Source: Coriobacteriia bacterium (GTDB taxonomy: Bacteria > Actinomycetota > Coriobacteriia > Anaerosomatales > SLCP01). Taken from it: a stretch of DNA of 64,000 nt. Below the pieces are notes generated by a model that was not told the DNA's origin, searched no databases, and worked only from the letters and a program-made list of their open reading frames with translations. The DNA is taken from the NCBI GenBank assembly GCA_030603745.1, contig JAUVXE010000001.1:273641-337640 (forward strand), read 5' to 3'. Made by a program: the position numbers and the translations under genes. This document shows, piece by piece, positions 55,459 through 63,604 of the stretch (positions within the stretch are counted from its first letter, which is position 1; each line of letters opens with the position of its first letter).

Positions 55459-58400
55459 CTAGTGTCGTGTTGGCAGGATAGGTCGGTTGATGCGGGCAAG
55501 CAACTCGGCGGCCGGCGAGCCGAGGACCCACTCGCGGAAGCCCGAGAACTCCGCGATCTCCTGCAGCCCCTCGGCGTAGCGGACCGAGCTCTCGAGCTCG
55601 ACCTTGCGGCCGTCGGCCGGGACGAGCGTGAGCCTGCGGTAGGCGCCGTGCCCCTCGCTCGTGACGAACCCGAGCTCGCGGAAGATGCCGAGCCCGGTCG
55701 ACACCCCGCGCTCGTTCATCGCCGATGAGCGCCTGCGCGCGCATACGCGCTCCGCGAGCTCGGCGTTGGTGATCTCGAACGGCTCGGCCCCGGAGGCGGC
55801 CTGGAGCTCCTTCAGGGCGACGTAGAGGGCGGCGAGGTCGTCGCGCGAGGGCGCCACGCTCGTGAGCACGAGGTCGTTCACCGCGCCGTCCCTCGGCCCG
55901 AAGAGCAGGTGTATCCGGGCGAGCGCCCCGTCGCGGCCGCCCCGTCCGCACATCTGGTTGAACTCGATGTCGTTGAAGGGCAGGTGGTAGAGGAGCACAT
56001 GGCGCACGTCGGGGATGTTCACGCCCTCGCCGAAGGCGCTCGTGGCGATGACGACGCTCACCTCTCCCGCCCGAAAGGCCCGTTCGACCGCGTGCCGGGC
56101 GGAGCGGGTGAGCCCGCCGTTGTAGAACGCCACGCGCATCGCGAGCGCAGGCGTCTTCTTGCGGATCATGCGCGCGAGCCGCACGGACTGTTCGCGGGAG
56201 TTCACGTAGACGATCGTCTTCTCCCCGCGCGACGCGATCGAGGCGAGGTAGGCGTCTTTGTCCTTGAGCGAGCGCTTGTCCTCGATGACGAGGTTCTCCC
56301 GCACGGTGGGATCGGTGACGGTCGATTCGATGCCGAGGACCCCGGTGATCACCGCCGCCACCTCGTCGCCGGCGGTCGCCGTCACGGCGAGCACCGAGTC
56401 GACGCCGATCTCTTCGAACGCCTCGCCGAGCTGCAGGTAGGCGGGCCGATGACCGGCACGGGCCACGCCCACGTGGTGCGCCTCGTCGACCACGGCGAAC
56501 CGCACCCGGCCGATCGCGGCGAACCGGCCCGCGTGGTGCGTGAGGAACTCCGGCGTGGTGAGCACCACATCGACTCCTCCCTCGCGCAGGTCGGCGAAGG
56601 TCTCGTCACGCACGGCGGGCGAGGACTCGCCCGTGAGCGTGCACACCCGGACCCCGATCCGGGCCATCGCCTCCTCGAGGTGGAAGGCCTGGTCGGCCAC
56701 GAGCGCGCGCAACGGGAAGACGAAGACCGACGCCCCTCCGCCGGCGAGCGCGGTGCGTGCGGCGTGCAGATGGAAGATCAGCGACTTGCCCCGGCCGGTC
56801 GCCATGACCGTGAGGCAGCGCCTGCCCGCCGCGAGCTCGTCGAGGGCCGCGCGCTGCGCGTCGTGCAACGAGCGGTCGCCGATGAACTCACGGACCAGCT
56901 CCCGGTCGAGCGCGGCCGGGTCGAGCGCGGCGAGCGCGGCGCGGCGGTCGGCGAGGTCCTCCTCCTCGGCGATGCCGTTGGCGTCCCCCCGGCGGGAGAC
57001 GAGCACGTTCACGCCCCGCGACCGCCCCTCGTCGCCACCGGTCACGTCCGCGACCTCGACGTCGTACTCCACCCCGGCGTCGATCACGGGCGCGAGCGCG
57101 GCGGCGAGCCGACGGTTGAAGAAGCCGACCTGGTCGCCGTGGGGCTCGTGCAGCGCGATGGCGTTCGCGTCGTGGGGGTTGTCCGGCTGCCGCACCACGC
57201 GCAGCACCGTTCCCGGCGCAAGGCGCCGCAAGACCTCCTGACGACCCTCGAAGGTCACCCCGGCGAGCTTGGTGTGGAACGAATCCGCCTCATGGATGCC
57301 GCTGTACTCCTCGCGCGCGAGGATCTCGTCGGCGCGTGCGAAGAGGTCCTCGACGAGCTCGCCCGCGGGCGAGTACCCCTCGTGTTCGTGAGGGACGATC
57401 TCGCGGACGAGCATCTGCACGCGGCGCCTGCCGCGCCACTCGTCGGCCTGCACCTCGAAGGCGAGGTCGACCGAGGCGTCGCAGAGCGCGAGGCGCTCGA
57501 TGTCGGCGCAGCGGAACGAGATGGCCTGCACCGAGTCCGCCCCGTCGTAGGCGGAGAATCGCAGGTGGTTCGAGGCGGCGCCCACCCGCTCGCGCCCGGC
57601 CATGAACACGCCGTTGACCGCCAGCAGCGGACGCGGGTTGCCCGCCCCGTAGGGCTCGAAGAGGGCGAGCTCCGCGGCGAGATCGAGTCCCACGGCCCCG
57701 AGGTCGACCTGCGCGTCGACCAGCGTCTCGGTCACGAACTCCTCGGCGGGACGCGCCTCGAGATAGGCGAGCAGCTGCGCCCTGAACTCGCCGAGGCGGT
57801 CTGAGGGCAGCGTGAGGCCCACGGCGGCGGCGTGCCCGCCGAACCGCGTGAGGGGGCCCGACGCCGCGCTCAACGCCTGATACAGGTCGACCGTCCCCGC
57901 CGAGCGCCCCGAACCCCTCGCCTCGCCGTCCTCGACGGCGAAGAGCAGCACCGGGACGCCGAAGCGGCGCGCGAGCCGGGAGGCGACGATGCCCTTGACG
58001 CCCTCGTGCCACCCCTCGCCCGCGAGCACGAGCGCCCGGTCGCCCTCGGTGAACTCGCGCTCCGCGAGCGCGAGGGCGGCCTCGGTCAGGTCGGCCTCGG
58101 TGGACTGGCGGGTCCGGTTGCACAGGTCGAGTTCGCGCGCGAGGCGGTCGGCCTCGACAGGGTCGTCGGTCAGCAGCAGGTCGAGCGCGACCTGCGGGTC
58201 GGCCATCCGGCCGGCGGCGTTCAAGCGCGGCGCGAGCTGGAATGCGATCGAGTCCGACGCGAGCGTGTCGACCGAGACCGAGGCCACCGCCGCGAGCGCC
58301 GCTACGCCGACGCGCGGGTCGCGGCGCATGCGGGCGAGCCCGTGCGCGACGAGCGCCCGGTTCTCTCCGACGAGCGGGACGATGTCGGCCACCGTGCCGA

Positions 58401-59112
58401 GGGTGGCAAGGTCGGTCAGGTCGCGCCAGACCTCCGGCGAGCCGAGGAGCGCACCGACCGCGTCGACGAGCTTGAGTGCCACTCCCGCCCCGGCGAGGTC
58501 GCACGCGGCGCAGCCGGGGTCGAGCTTGGGGTCGGCGACCGGCACCCCTGCGGGCACCGCCTCGCCCGGCTCGTGGTGGTCGGTCACGACCACGTCGATC
58601 CCCGCGGCCCGCAACAGCTCGACCTCGGCCGCCGAGGAGATGCCGCAGTCGACCGTGACCACGAGATCGGCCCCCATCGCCTTCAGGCGGTCGACGGAGA
58701 CCGGCGTGAGCCCGTACCCCTCGCGGAACCGGTCGGGCACCACGGCGCGCACCCGGGCGCCCATCGCCGCGAGGCCCCGCATCGCGAGCGCCGCCGAGGA
58801 GATCCCGTCGAGATCGAAGTCGCCGAAGACGACGATGCGCTCCCCCGCCCCGACCGCCGCGGCGACGCGCTCGGCTGCCGCGGCCATGCCGGGGATCGAG
58901 GCGGGCTCGATCCGGTCCCGCGCGAGGTCCGGCTCCATGAACCGGCGCGCCCCCTCGGCGTCCGTGATCCCCCGTGAGACGAGGATCCGGCTCGCGGTGC
59001 GCGAGAGCCCGGCCTCGCGTGAGAGCCGCTCGACGGCGTCCGGCTCGGCGGGGACCTCGCGCCACGCGGCGGTGGCGCAGCCGCCTGTGAGCTCCTGCTG
59101 GTCTCGGTTCAT
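55459..59112 (-). CDS. RecJ-HIRAN-RecQ-like helicase fusion
   Basis: 1217 residues, three parts. Residues 1-575: RecJ 5'-3' single-strand exonuclease with DHH motifs (GDFDLDG at 97-103, TVDCG at 153-157, TDHH at 177-180, then GTVADIVPLVGE and an OB fold). Residues about 610-705: a HIRAN domain (VVRQPDNPHDANAIALHEPHGD). Residues about 740-1080: a superfamily 2 helicase with ATGRGKS (771-777), DEAH (876-879), LAVTATA and a QMCGRGGRDG motif VI, RecQ-like. About 135 C-terminal residues have a winged-helix look. One chain would unwind and digest DNA ends. No frameshift or linker stop was seen. ATG 59112 has AGGA upstream. Confidence 0.88.
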   Translation of the reverse strand: MNRDQQELTGGCATAAWREVPAEPDAVERLSREAGLSRTASRILVSRGITDAEGARRFMEPDLARDRIEPASIPGMAAAAERVAAAVGAGERIVVFGDFDLDGISSAALAMRGLAAMGARVRAVVPDRFREGYGLTPVSVDRLKAMGADLVVTVDCGISSAAEVELLRAAGIDVVVTDHHEPGEAVPAGVPVADPKLDPGCAACDLAGAGVALKLVDAVGALLGSPEVWRDLTDLATLGTVADIVPLVGENRALVAHGLARMRRDPRVGVAALAAVASVSVDTLASDSIAFQLAPRLNAAGRMADPQVALDLLLTDDPVEADRLARELDLCNRTRQSTEADLTEAALALAEREFTEGDRALVLAGEGWHEGVKGIVASRLARRFGVPVLLFAVEDGEARGSGRSAGTVDLYQALSAASGPLTRFGGHAAAVGLTLPSDRLGEFRAQLLAYLEARPAEEFVTETLVDAQVDLGAVGLDLAAELALFEPYGAGNPRPLLAVNGVFMAGRERVGAASNHLRFSAYDGADSVQAISFRCADIERLALCDASVDLAFEVQADEWRGRRRVQMLVREIVPHEHEGYSPAGELVEDLFARADEILAREEYSGIHEADSFHTKLAGVTFEGRQEVLRRLAPGTVLRVVRQPDNPHDANAIALHEPHGDQVGFFNRRLAAALAPVIDAGVEYDVEVADVTGGDEGRSRGVNVLVSRRGDANGIAEEEDLADRRAALAALDPAALDRELVREFIGDRSLHDAQRAALDELAAGRRCLTVMATGRGKSLIFHLHAARTALAGGGASVFVFPLRALVADQAFHLEEAMARIGVRVCTLTGESSPAVRDETFADLREGGVDVVLTTPEFLTHHAGRFAAIGRVRFAVVDEAHHVGVARAGHRPAYLQLGEAFEEIGVDSVLAVTATAGDEVAAVITGVLGIESTVTDPTVRENLVIEDKRSLKDKDAYLASIASRGEKTIVYVNSREQSVRLARMIRKKTPALAMRVAFYNGGLTRSARHAVERAFRAGEVSVVIATSAFGEGVNIPDVRHVLLYHLPFNDIEFNQMCGRGGRDGALARIHLLFGPRDGAVNDLVLTSVAPSRDDLAALYVALKELQAASGAEPFEITNAELAERVCARRRSSAMNERGVSTGLGIFRELGFVTSEGHGAYRRLTLVPADGRKVELESSVRYAEGLQEIAEFSGFREWVLGSPAAELLARINRPILPTRH

Positions 59113-59128
59113 CTTGGCATCCTAGCAC

Positions 59129-59158
59129 CGGAGGCCGACACGCCTGTGCCGGCCTCCG
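59129..59158 (-). terminator. Hairpin between the recJ fusion and secF
   Basis: CGGAGGCCG and CGGCCTCCG pair perfectly over 9 bp with a 12-base loop that can add 3 bp (CAC/GTG). No T tract follows on the minus strand, so it would be a T-poor hairpin of the kind proposed in GC-rich Actinobacteria. It lies 38 bases after the secF stop and 17 before the recJ start. Confidence 0.5.
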
Positions 59159-59195
59159 CGATCCCTGACGTCTCTCCGGGCGAGCGAAGCCTGGA

Positions 59196-60095
59196 TCACG
59201 CCGTCCCGTACTTCTTGGCGAGCGCCTGGAACTTGGGCTCGCGCTCCTTCCACTTGGTGTAGAGCGGGGTCGCGACGCCGATCGAGGAGTACGCGCCCAC
59301 CGCGATGCCGATCACCAGCGCGAACGCGAAGTCACCGAGCGTCTCGCCGCCGAAGAACAGCAACATGAGCGGGGGCATCACCGAGGTGATCGAGGTATTG
59401 ATGGAGCGCACGAACACCTGGTTGAGCGAGTGGTTCGCCATCCGCGTGAACGTCGAGCGGGTGAGGCCCTGCGTGTTCTCCTTGATCCGGTGGAACACCA
59501 CGATGGTGTCGTAGAGCGAGTACCCCATGATCGTGAGAAGCGCCGCGATCGTGTTGGGCGTGACCTCCCTGCCGAACAGCGCGTAGATGCCGAGGACGAT
59601 GAGCACGTCGTGCACGAGCGTGAACACCGCGGTGAGTGACATCTTGTACTCGTAGCGCAGCGAGATGTAGAAGAGGATCGCCACGGTCGAGACGAAGAGT
59701 GCGAGCAGTGCGGCGCGCGTCACGTTACGGCCCCAGCCCGGGCCGATCGTCGCGATGTCACCGGCGTCCTCGGACAGGCCGAGCTCCCCGACGACCGTCC
59801 GGAAGACCCGGTTCGCCTCGTCGGCGTCGGACTCGGTGGTGCGCACGATGAAGCCGCCGTTCTCGGCGGACTGGACCACCACGCCGGGAGCACCGGCGTC
59901 GATGAAGGCGGCGCGCACCTCATCGGTCGTCACGCCCGCCGCGTCGGTGAGGTTGACCACCGTCCCGCCCTGGAACTCGATGCCGAAGCTCAGGCCGCGC
60001 AGCGCCAGTGAACCCGCCGCCATGAGCACGAGCGCGACGGAGATGACGAGGAAGAGGCCCTTATGGCCGAGGAAATCGAACTCACGCCTGGGCAT
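59196..60095 (-). CDS. secF: Protein translocase subunit SecF
   Basis: 299 residues from ATG 60095, chosen because GGGTGAGGGCG is directly upstream; GTG 60104 is possible. Six membrane helices with the first extracellular domain after helix 1 (GIEFQGGTVVNLT) and the conserved GYSLYDTIVVFHRIKEN motif. SecDF uses the proton gradient to pull preproteins across. Its start overlaps the secD end. Confidence 0.95.
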   Translation of the reverse strand: MPRREFDFLGHKGLFLVISVALVLMAAGSLALRGLSFGIEFQGGTVVNLTDAAGVTTDEVRAAFIDAGAPGVVVQSAENGGFIVRTTESDADEANRVFRTVVGELGLSEDAGDIATIGPGWGRNVTRAALLALFVSTVAILFYISLRYEYKMSLTAVFTLVHDVLIVLGIYALFGREVTPNTIAALLTIMGYSLYDTIVVFHRIKENTQGLTRSTFTRMANHSLNQVFVRSINTSITSVMPPLMLLFFGGETLGDFAFALVIGIAVGAYSSIGVATPLYTKWKEREPKFQALAKKYGTA

Positions 60096-61362
60096 CGCCC
60101 TCACCCCCCTTCACGCCGAAGAGCCACGGCGCCTTGGGCACCACCGACTCGGCGAGGAAGATGATCACCGAGCGCGACCAGAAGACCATGTTGAAGATGT
60201 CGATCACGAGCCCGATCATCAGCGTGAGCGCGAAGCCGCGCACCGGGCCGATCGCGAAGGTGTAGAGCATGAGCGCCGAGACGAACGTCACGAGGTCCGC
60301 GTCGAGGCTCGTCCCTATCGCGTGCCGCGTGCCGTGCTTGGCGGCCGAGCGGTACGTCTTGCCCTGCCGGACCTCTTCCTTGAACCGTTCGATCATCAGG
60401 ATCTCGGAGTCCGCCGCGAGTCCGATCGTGAGCACGATACCGGCGATACCGGGCAGGCTCAGCGCGAACCACCCGAAGTTCGAGAGCAGCGCCAGCGCGC
60501 CGAGGAACAGCGACCCGAAGATCGAGAGCGCGAACCAGCTCGCGACCCCGAAGCCCCGGTAGAAGACGGCGAGGTAGGCGGCGACGAGCCCGAGACCCGC
60601 GAGCGCGGCGAACACGCCACGGCGCAGCGACTCCTGGCCGAGCGTGGGACCCACGACCCGCGACTCCGAGAACTCGAGCGAGACCGGCAGTGCGCCCGTC
60701 TCGAGCACGGTCCGCAGACGACGGGCCTCCTCGGGGGTGAAGCTGCCGCTGATCGAGGTCTCGCCACCGGTGATCCGGTCGCGCACGACCGGCGCCGACT
60801 CGACGTTGCCGTCGAGCACGATCGCGATCTGACGGCCGATGCGCGCGCCGGTGATCTCGGCCCAGGCCGCCGCGCCCTCGGAGTTGAAGGTGACGTTGAC
60901 CTCGATCTCGTTGGTGGTCGGGTTCGTGCCGACCGACGCGTTGGTGATCACGTCACCCGTGAGCAGCACCTCGCCGAGGATGACCTCGCCGGTCTCGTCG
61001 ATCCCCACGACGTCGCGGATCTCGAGCTGGCCGGTCGAGCCGAGGGCGTCGAGCGCCTCCTGCGCGTTCGCGATGCCGGGCAGCTGCACGAGGATCGAGT
61101 CGGCCCCCTGCCGCTGGATGGAGACCTCGGACGCGCCGAGGCGGTCCACGCGGTTTCGCACGATGAGCTCCGCCCGGTCCATCACCTCGTCGGTGACCTG
61201 CGTCTCAGGCGTCTCCTGGGCGGTCAGGATGACCGACAGGCCGCCCTGGATGTCCAGTCCCTGGTTGATCTTCTCGCCGGGCGGCCAGAACTGCCACCAT
61301 GCGAGCGCAGCAAGCGCGATGACGACCACGAGCGCAGCCGCGTTCCGTTGCTTGGGGTCCAT
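60082..61362 (-). CDS. secD: Protein translocase subunit SecD
   Basis: 426 residues from ATG 61362 (AGGAAGG 7 bases upstream). LDIQGGLSVILT near the start, a P1 head domain in the first extracellular loop (VESAPVVRDRITGGETSISG), and membrane helices 2-6 with SLPGIAGIVLTIGLAADSE. Partner of SecF. It is followed directly by secF, preceded by yajC. Confidence 0.95.
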   Translation of the reverse strand: MDPKQRNAAALVVVIALAALAWWQFWPPGEKINQGLDIQGGLSVILTAQETPETQVTDEVMDRAELIVRNRVDRLGASEVSIQRQGADSILVQLPGIANAQEALDALGSTGQLEIRDVVGIDETGEVILGEVLLTGDVITNASVGTNPTTNEIEVNVTFNSEGAAAWAEITGARIGRQIAIVLDGNVESAPVVRDRITGGETSISGSFTPEEARRLRTVLETGALPVSLEFSESRVVGPTLGQESLRRGVFAALAGLGLVAAYLAVFYRGFGVASWFALSIFGSLFLGALALLSNFGWFALSLPGIAGIVLTIGLAADSEILMIERFKEEVRQGKTYRSAAKHGTRHAIGTSLDADLVTFVSALMLYTFAIGPVRGFALTLMIGLVIDIFNMVFWSRSVIIFLAESVVPKAPWLFGVKGGEGDAQA

Positions 61363-61461
61363 GCTCCCGCCTTCCTGGTGGCCCGCACGCGCGGGCCGGT
61401 GCCTGACGTACCGTGATGCGCCGCGAGCCCGCAAGGCCCGCGGTGTGGGTCCGTGATGCGC

Positions 61462-61755
61462 CTACTCCTGCTCCGGAGCCTCGGCCGCCGGCGCGGGCGG
61501 CGCGTCCTTGCGGGCGACCGCGGTCTTCTCGAAGACGAGCTCGACGCCGTCGGCGGCCCTCAGCACGACGGTCGCGTCGACCATCTCGACGATCGTCCCG
61601 TGCAGCCCCCCGATCGTCACGACCTTGTCGCCCACCGCGAGCGAGGCGAGCAGCTCACGCATCTGCTTCGTGCGCTGCATCTGCGGACGGATGATGAGCA
61701 GGTAGAACGCGACGACGAGCACGGCGAGATAGATCAATCCTCCGGAACCCTGCAT
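61462..61755 (-). CDS. yajC: Preprotein translocase subunit YajC
   Basis: 97 residues from ATG 61755 (GGAGG 4 bases upstream; GTG 61761 is also possible). One membrane helix, IYLAVLVVAFYLLIIRPQMQR, then a small SH3-like domain (VGDKVVTIGGLHGTIVEM) and an Ala/Pro tail. It associates with SecDF. Part of tgt-yajC-secD-secF, a very common order. Confidence 0.92.
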   Translation of the reverse strand: MQGSGGLIYLAVLVVAFYLLIIRPQMQRTKQMRELLASLAVGDKVVTIGGLHGTIVEMVDATVVLRAADGVELVFEKTAVARKDAPPAPAAEAPEQE

Positions 61756-61814
61756 GGGCACCTCCGTGGTGTGTGACGACAGGTGACAGCGGCGGCAGGT
61801 GGCCGCGATGCACC

Positions 61815-61842
61815 ATCATAGCATCAGGTTACCGGGCGTCAG
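61815..61842 (-). promoter_or_regulatory. Candidate promoter of yajC-secDF
   Basis: CTGACG (61842-61837) and TATGAT (61820-61815) are 16 bases apart on the minus strand, at the end of tgt. It would allow sec genes to be made apart from tgt, about 60 bases ahead of the yajC ATG. Confidence 0.4.
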
Positions 61843-62960
61843 TAGTCGTCCGCGCCGGGACCTTCCATCCACTCCCGGAGGAACGCGCCGTAGCGGTCCT
61901 CCTCGATCGCCTCGCGCGCCCGAGCGGTCAGGTCGAGCAGGAACGCGAGGTTGTGGATCGAGATCAGCACCGAAGCGAGCATCTCCTTCATCACCACGAG
62001 ATGTCGCAGGTAGGCCCGGGTGAAACCGGCGCACGTCGGACACGGGCAGCCCTCGTCGATCGGCCGGAGGTCCCTGGCGTACTTCGCGTTCTTCAGGTTC
62101 ATCCGCCCCGCCGAGGAGAGCGCCGTCCCCGTGCGCGCGGTGCGGGTCGGCAACACGCAGTCGAACATGTCGACGCCCAGGCCGATCGCCTGCAGCACCG
62201 AGGTCGGCGTGCCCACCCCCATGAGGTAGCGCGGCCGGTCCTGCGGGAGCGCGGCGGTGACCGGCGCGAGACTCTCGAGCATCGCGTCGTGCGGCTCCCC
62301 CACCGAGTACCCGCCGATGCCGTAGCCGGGAAACCCTATCTCGACGGTCCGCTCGACGCTCTCCGCGCGCAGGTGCGGATAGAGGCCGCCCTGCACGATG
62401 CCGAAGAGCGCCTGGTCCTCGCGCGTGTGGGCGACGCGGCACCGCGACGCCCATTCGGCGCTCCGGCGGACCGCCTCGGCGACCCTGGGCTCCTCGGCGG
62501 GGTAGGGCGGACAGACGTCGAGCACCATCGCGATGTCGGCGCCGAGCGCCTGCTGGACCCCCATGTTCGCCTCGGGCGTCCAGAAGTGCCACTCGCCGTC
62601 GACGATGCTACGAAAGCGCACGCCGTCGTCGGAGAGCGTGAGCGTGTCGGCGAGCGAGAAGATCTGGAACCCGCCGGAGTCGGTGAGGATCGCGCGGTCC
62701 CAGTTCATGAAGGAGTGGAGCCCACCCGCCTCGGCGATGAGCTCGTGGCCGGGGCGCAGGAACAGGTGGTAGGTGTTGGCGAGCACCACCTGGGCGCCGA
62801 TCGCACGCAGCTGGTCGGGCGTGACGCCCTTGACGGTCGCGCGGGTGCCGACCGGCATGAAGACCGGCGTCTCGACCGGGCCGTGCGGGGTGGCCAGCGT
62901 GGCCCGCCGGGCCGAGGTGGCGCTGTCGCGCGCGGTGACGGAGAACTCGAATGGTCGCAT
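61839..62960 (-). CDS. tgt: Queuine/preQ1 tRNA-ribosyltransferase
   Basis: 373 residues, TIM barrel. Catalytic Asp in LTDSGGFQIFS, nucleophile Asp in DMFDCVLPTRTART, zinc site CPCPTCAGF plus a distal His (SIHNLAFLLD). It exchanges G34 of tRNAs with GUN anticodons for preQ1 in bacteria. No ribosome-binding site precedes the ATG; a TAGAAT box lies 7 bases before it, so the message may be leaderless. preQ1 synthesis genes are not in the window. Confidence 0.96.
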   Translation of the reverse strand: MRPFEFSVTARDSATSARRATLATPHGPVETPVFMPVGTRATVKGVTPDQLRAIGAQVVLANTYHLFLRPGHELIAEAGGLHSFMNWDRAILTDSGGFQIFSLADTLTLSDDGVRFRSIVDGEWHFWTPEANMGVQQALGADIAMVLDVCPPYPAEEPRVAEAVRRSAEWASRCRVAHTREDQALFGIVQGGLYPHLRAESVERTVEIGFPGYGIGGYSVGEPHDAMLESLAPVTAALPQDRPRYLMGVGTPTSVLQAIGLGVDMFDCVLPTRTARTGTALSSAGRMNLKNAKYARDLRPIDEGCPCPTCAGFTRAYLRHLVVMKEMLASVLISIHNLAFLLDLTARAREAIEEDRYGAFLREWMEGPGADDY

Positions 62961-62967
62961 GCGAGTG

Positions 62968-62973
62968 ATTCTA
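62968..62973 (-). promoter_or_regulatory. -10 box placing tgt transcription at its start codon
   Basis: TAGAAT on the minus strand followed by 7 bases and the ATG. TANNNT with 6-8 bases to an A or G is the arrangement of leaderless actinobacterial messages. No -35 was found. Confidence 0.45.
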
Positions 62974-63011
62974 GCAGGATGTCCGCTGCGTTATGCTTCG
63001 ATGACGGGCCG

Positions 63012-63037
63012 CGAACCAGGCCCGCCCGTCGCGCGTC
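63012..63037 (+). promoter_or_regulatory. ECF-type autoregulatory promoter
   Basis: CGAACC (63012-63017), 16 bases, then CGTC (63034-63037). This matches the ECF sigma pattern GGAACC-N16/17-CGTC, just upstream of an ECF sigma gene, so the factor may transcribe itself. Leader of about 10 bases. Confidence 0.5.
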
Positions 63038-63052
63038 TTACGAGGGTGAGAG

Positions 63053-63604
63053 ATGACCACACACGACCGATCAGACGACGTCGCGCTCGTCGCCGCCGCC
63101 AAAGAGGGCGACACCGAGGCGTTCGAGGCGCTCGTCCGCGCGCACGCCGGCGCGGTGTACGCGCACGCGATGCGGTTCTTCGGCGACCCGCACGCCGCCG
63201 AGGACGTCGTCCAGGAGGTGTTCATCAAGGTGTACCGCTCGCTCGCCGGCTTCGACGGGACGGCCGCGTTCAGCACGTGGCTCTTCCGCGTCACCCGCAA
63301 CGTCTGCGTGGACATGCTCCGCAGCGGCCGGCGTCGGCCCGTGCCCACCGACCTCATCGACGTGGCGCTCGCGGCCCCCGACGACCCGGCGGGCTCCGCG
63401 GTGACGAGGACGACGCTCGAAGACGCGCTGCGGGCGCTCACGCCCGAGGACCGTGACGCGATCAGCGCCGTCGGCATCTTCGGCCTGAGCTACGCCGAGG
63501 CGGGCGAGGCGCTCGGCGTGCCGGAAGGGACCGTGAAATCCCGGGTCTTCCGCGCGAGGCGCGCGCTCATGACCACCTTCGGCCGGACGGGAGGCGAACG
63601 ATGA
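63053..63604 (+). CDS. ECF (RpoE-like) sigma factor
   Basis: 183 residues. Region 2: FEALVRAHAGAVYAHAMRFFG, HAAEDVVQEVFIKVYRSLAGF and TWLFRVTRNVCVDMLR; region 4: ALTPEDRDAISAVGIFGLSY, then EAGEALGVPEGTVKSRVFRA. GAGGGTGAGAG precedes the ATG. Its stop overlaps the anti-sigma gene by 4 bases. Target genes unknown. Confidence 0.93.
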   Translation: MTTHDRSDDVALVAAAKEGDTEAFEALVRAHAGAVYAHAMRFFGDPHAAEDVVQEVFIKVYRSLAGFDGTAAFSTWLFRVTRNVCVDMLRSGRRRPVPTDLIDVALAAPDDPAGSAVTRTTLEDALRALTPEDRDAISAVGIFGLSYAEAGEALGVPEGTVKSRVFRARRALMTTFGRTGGER

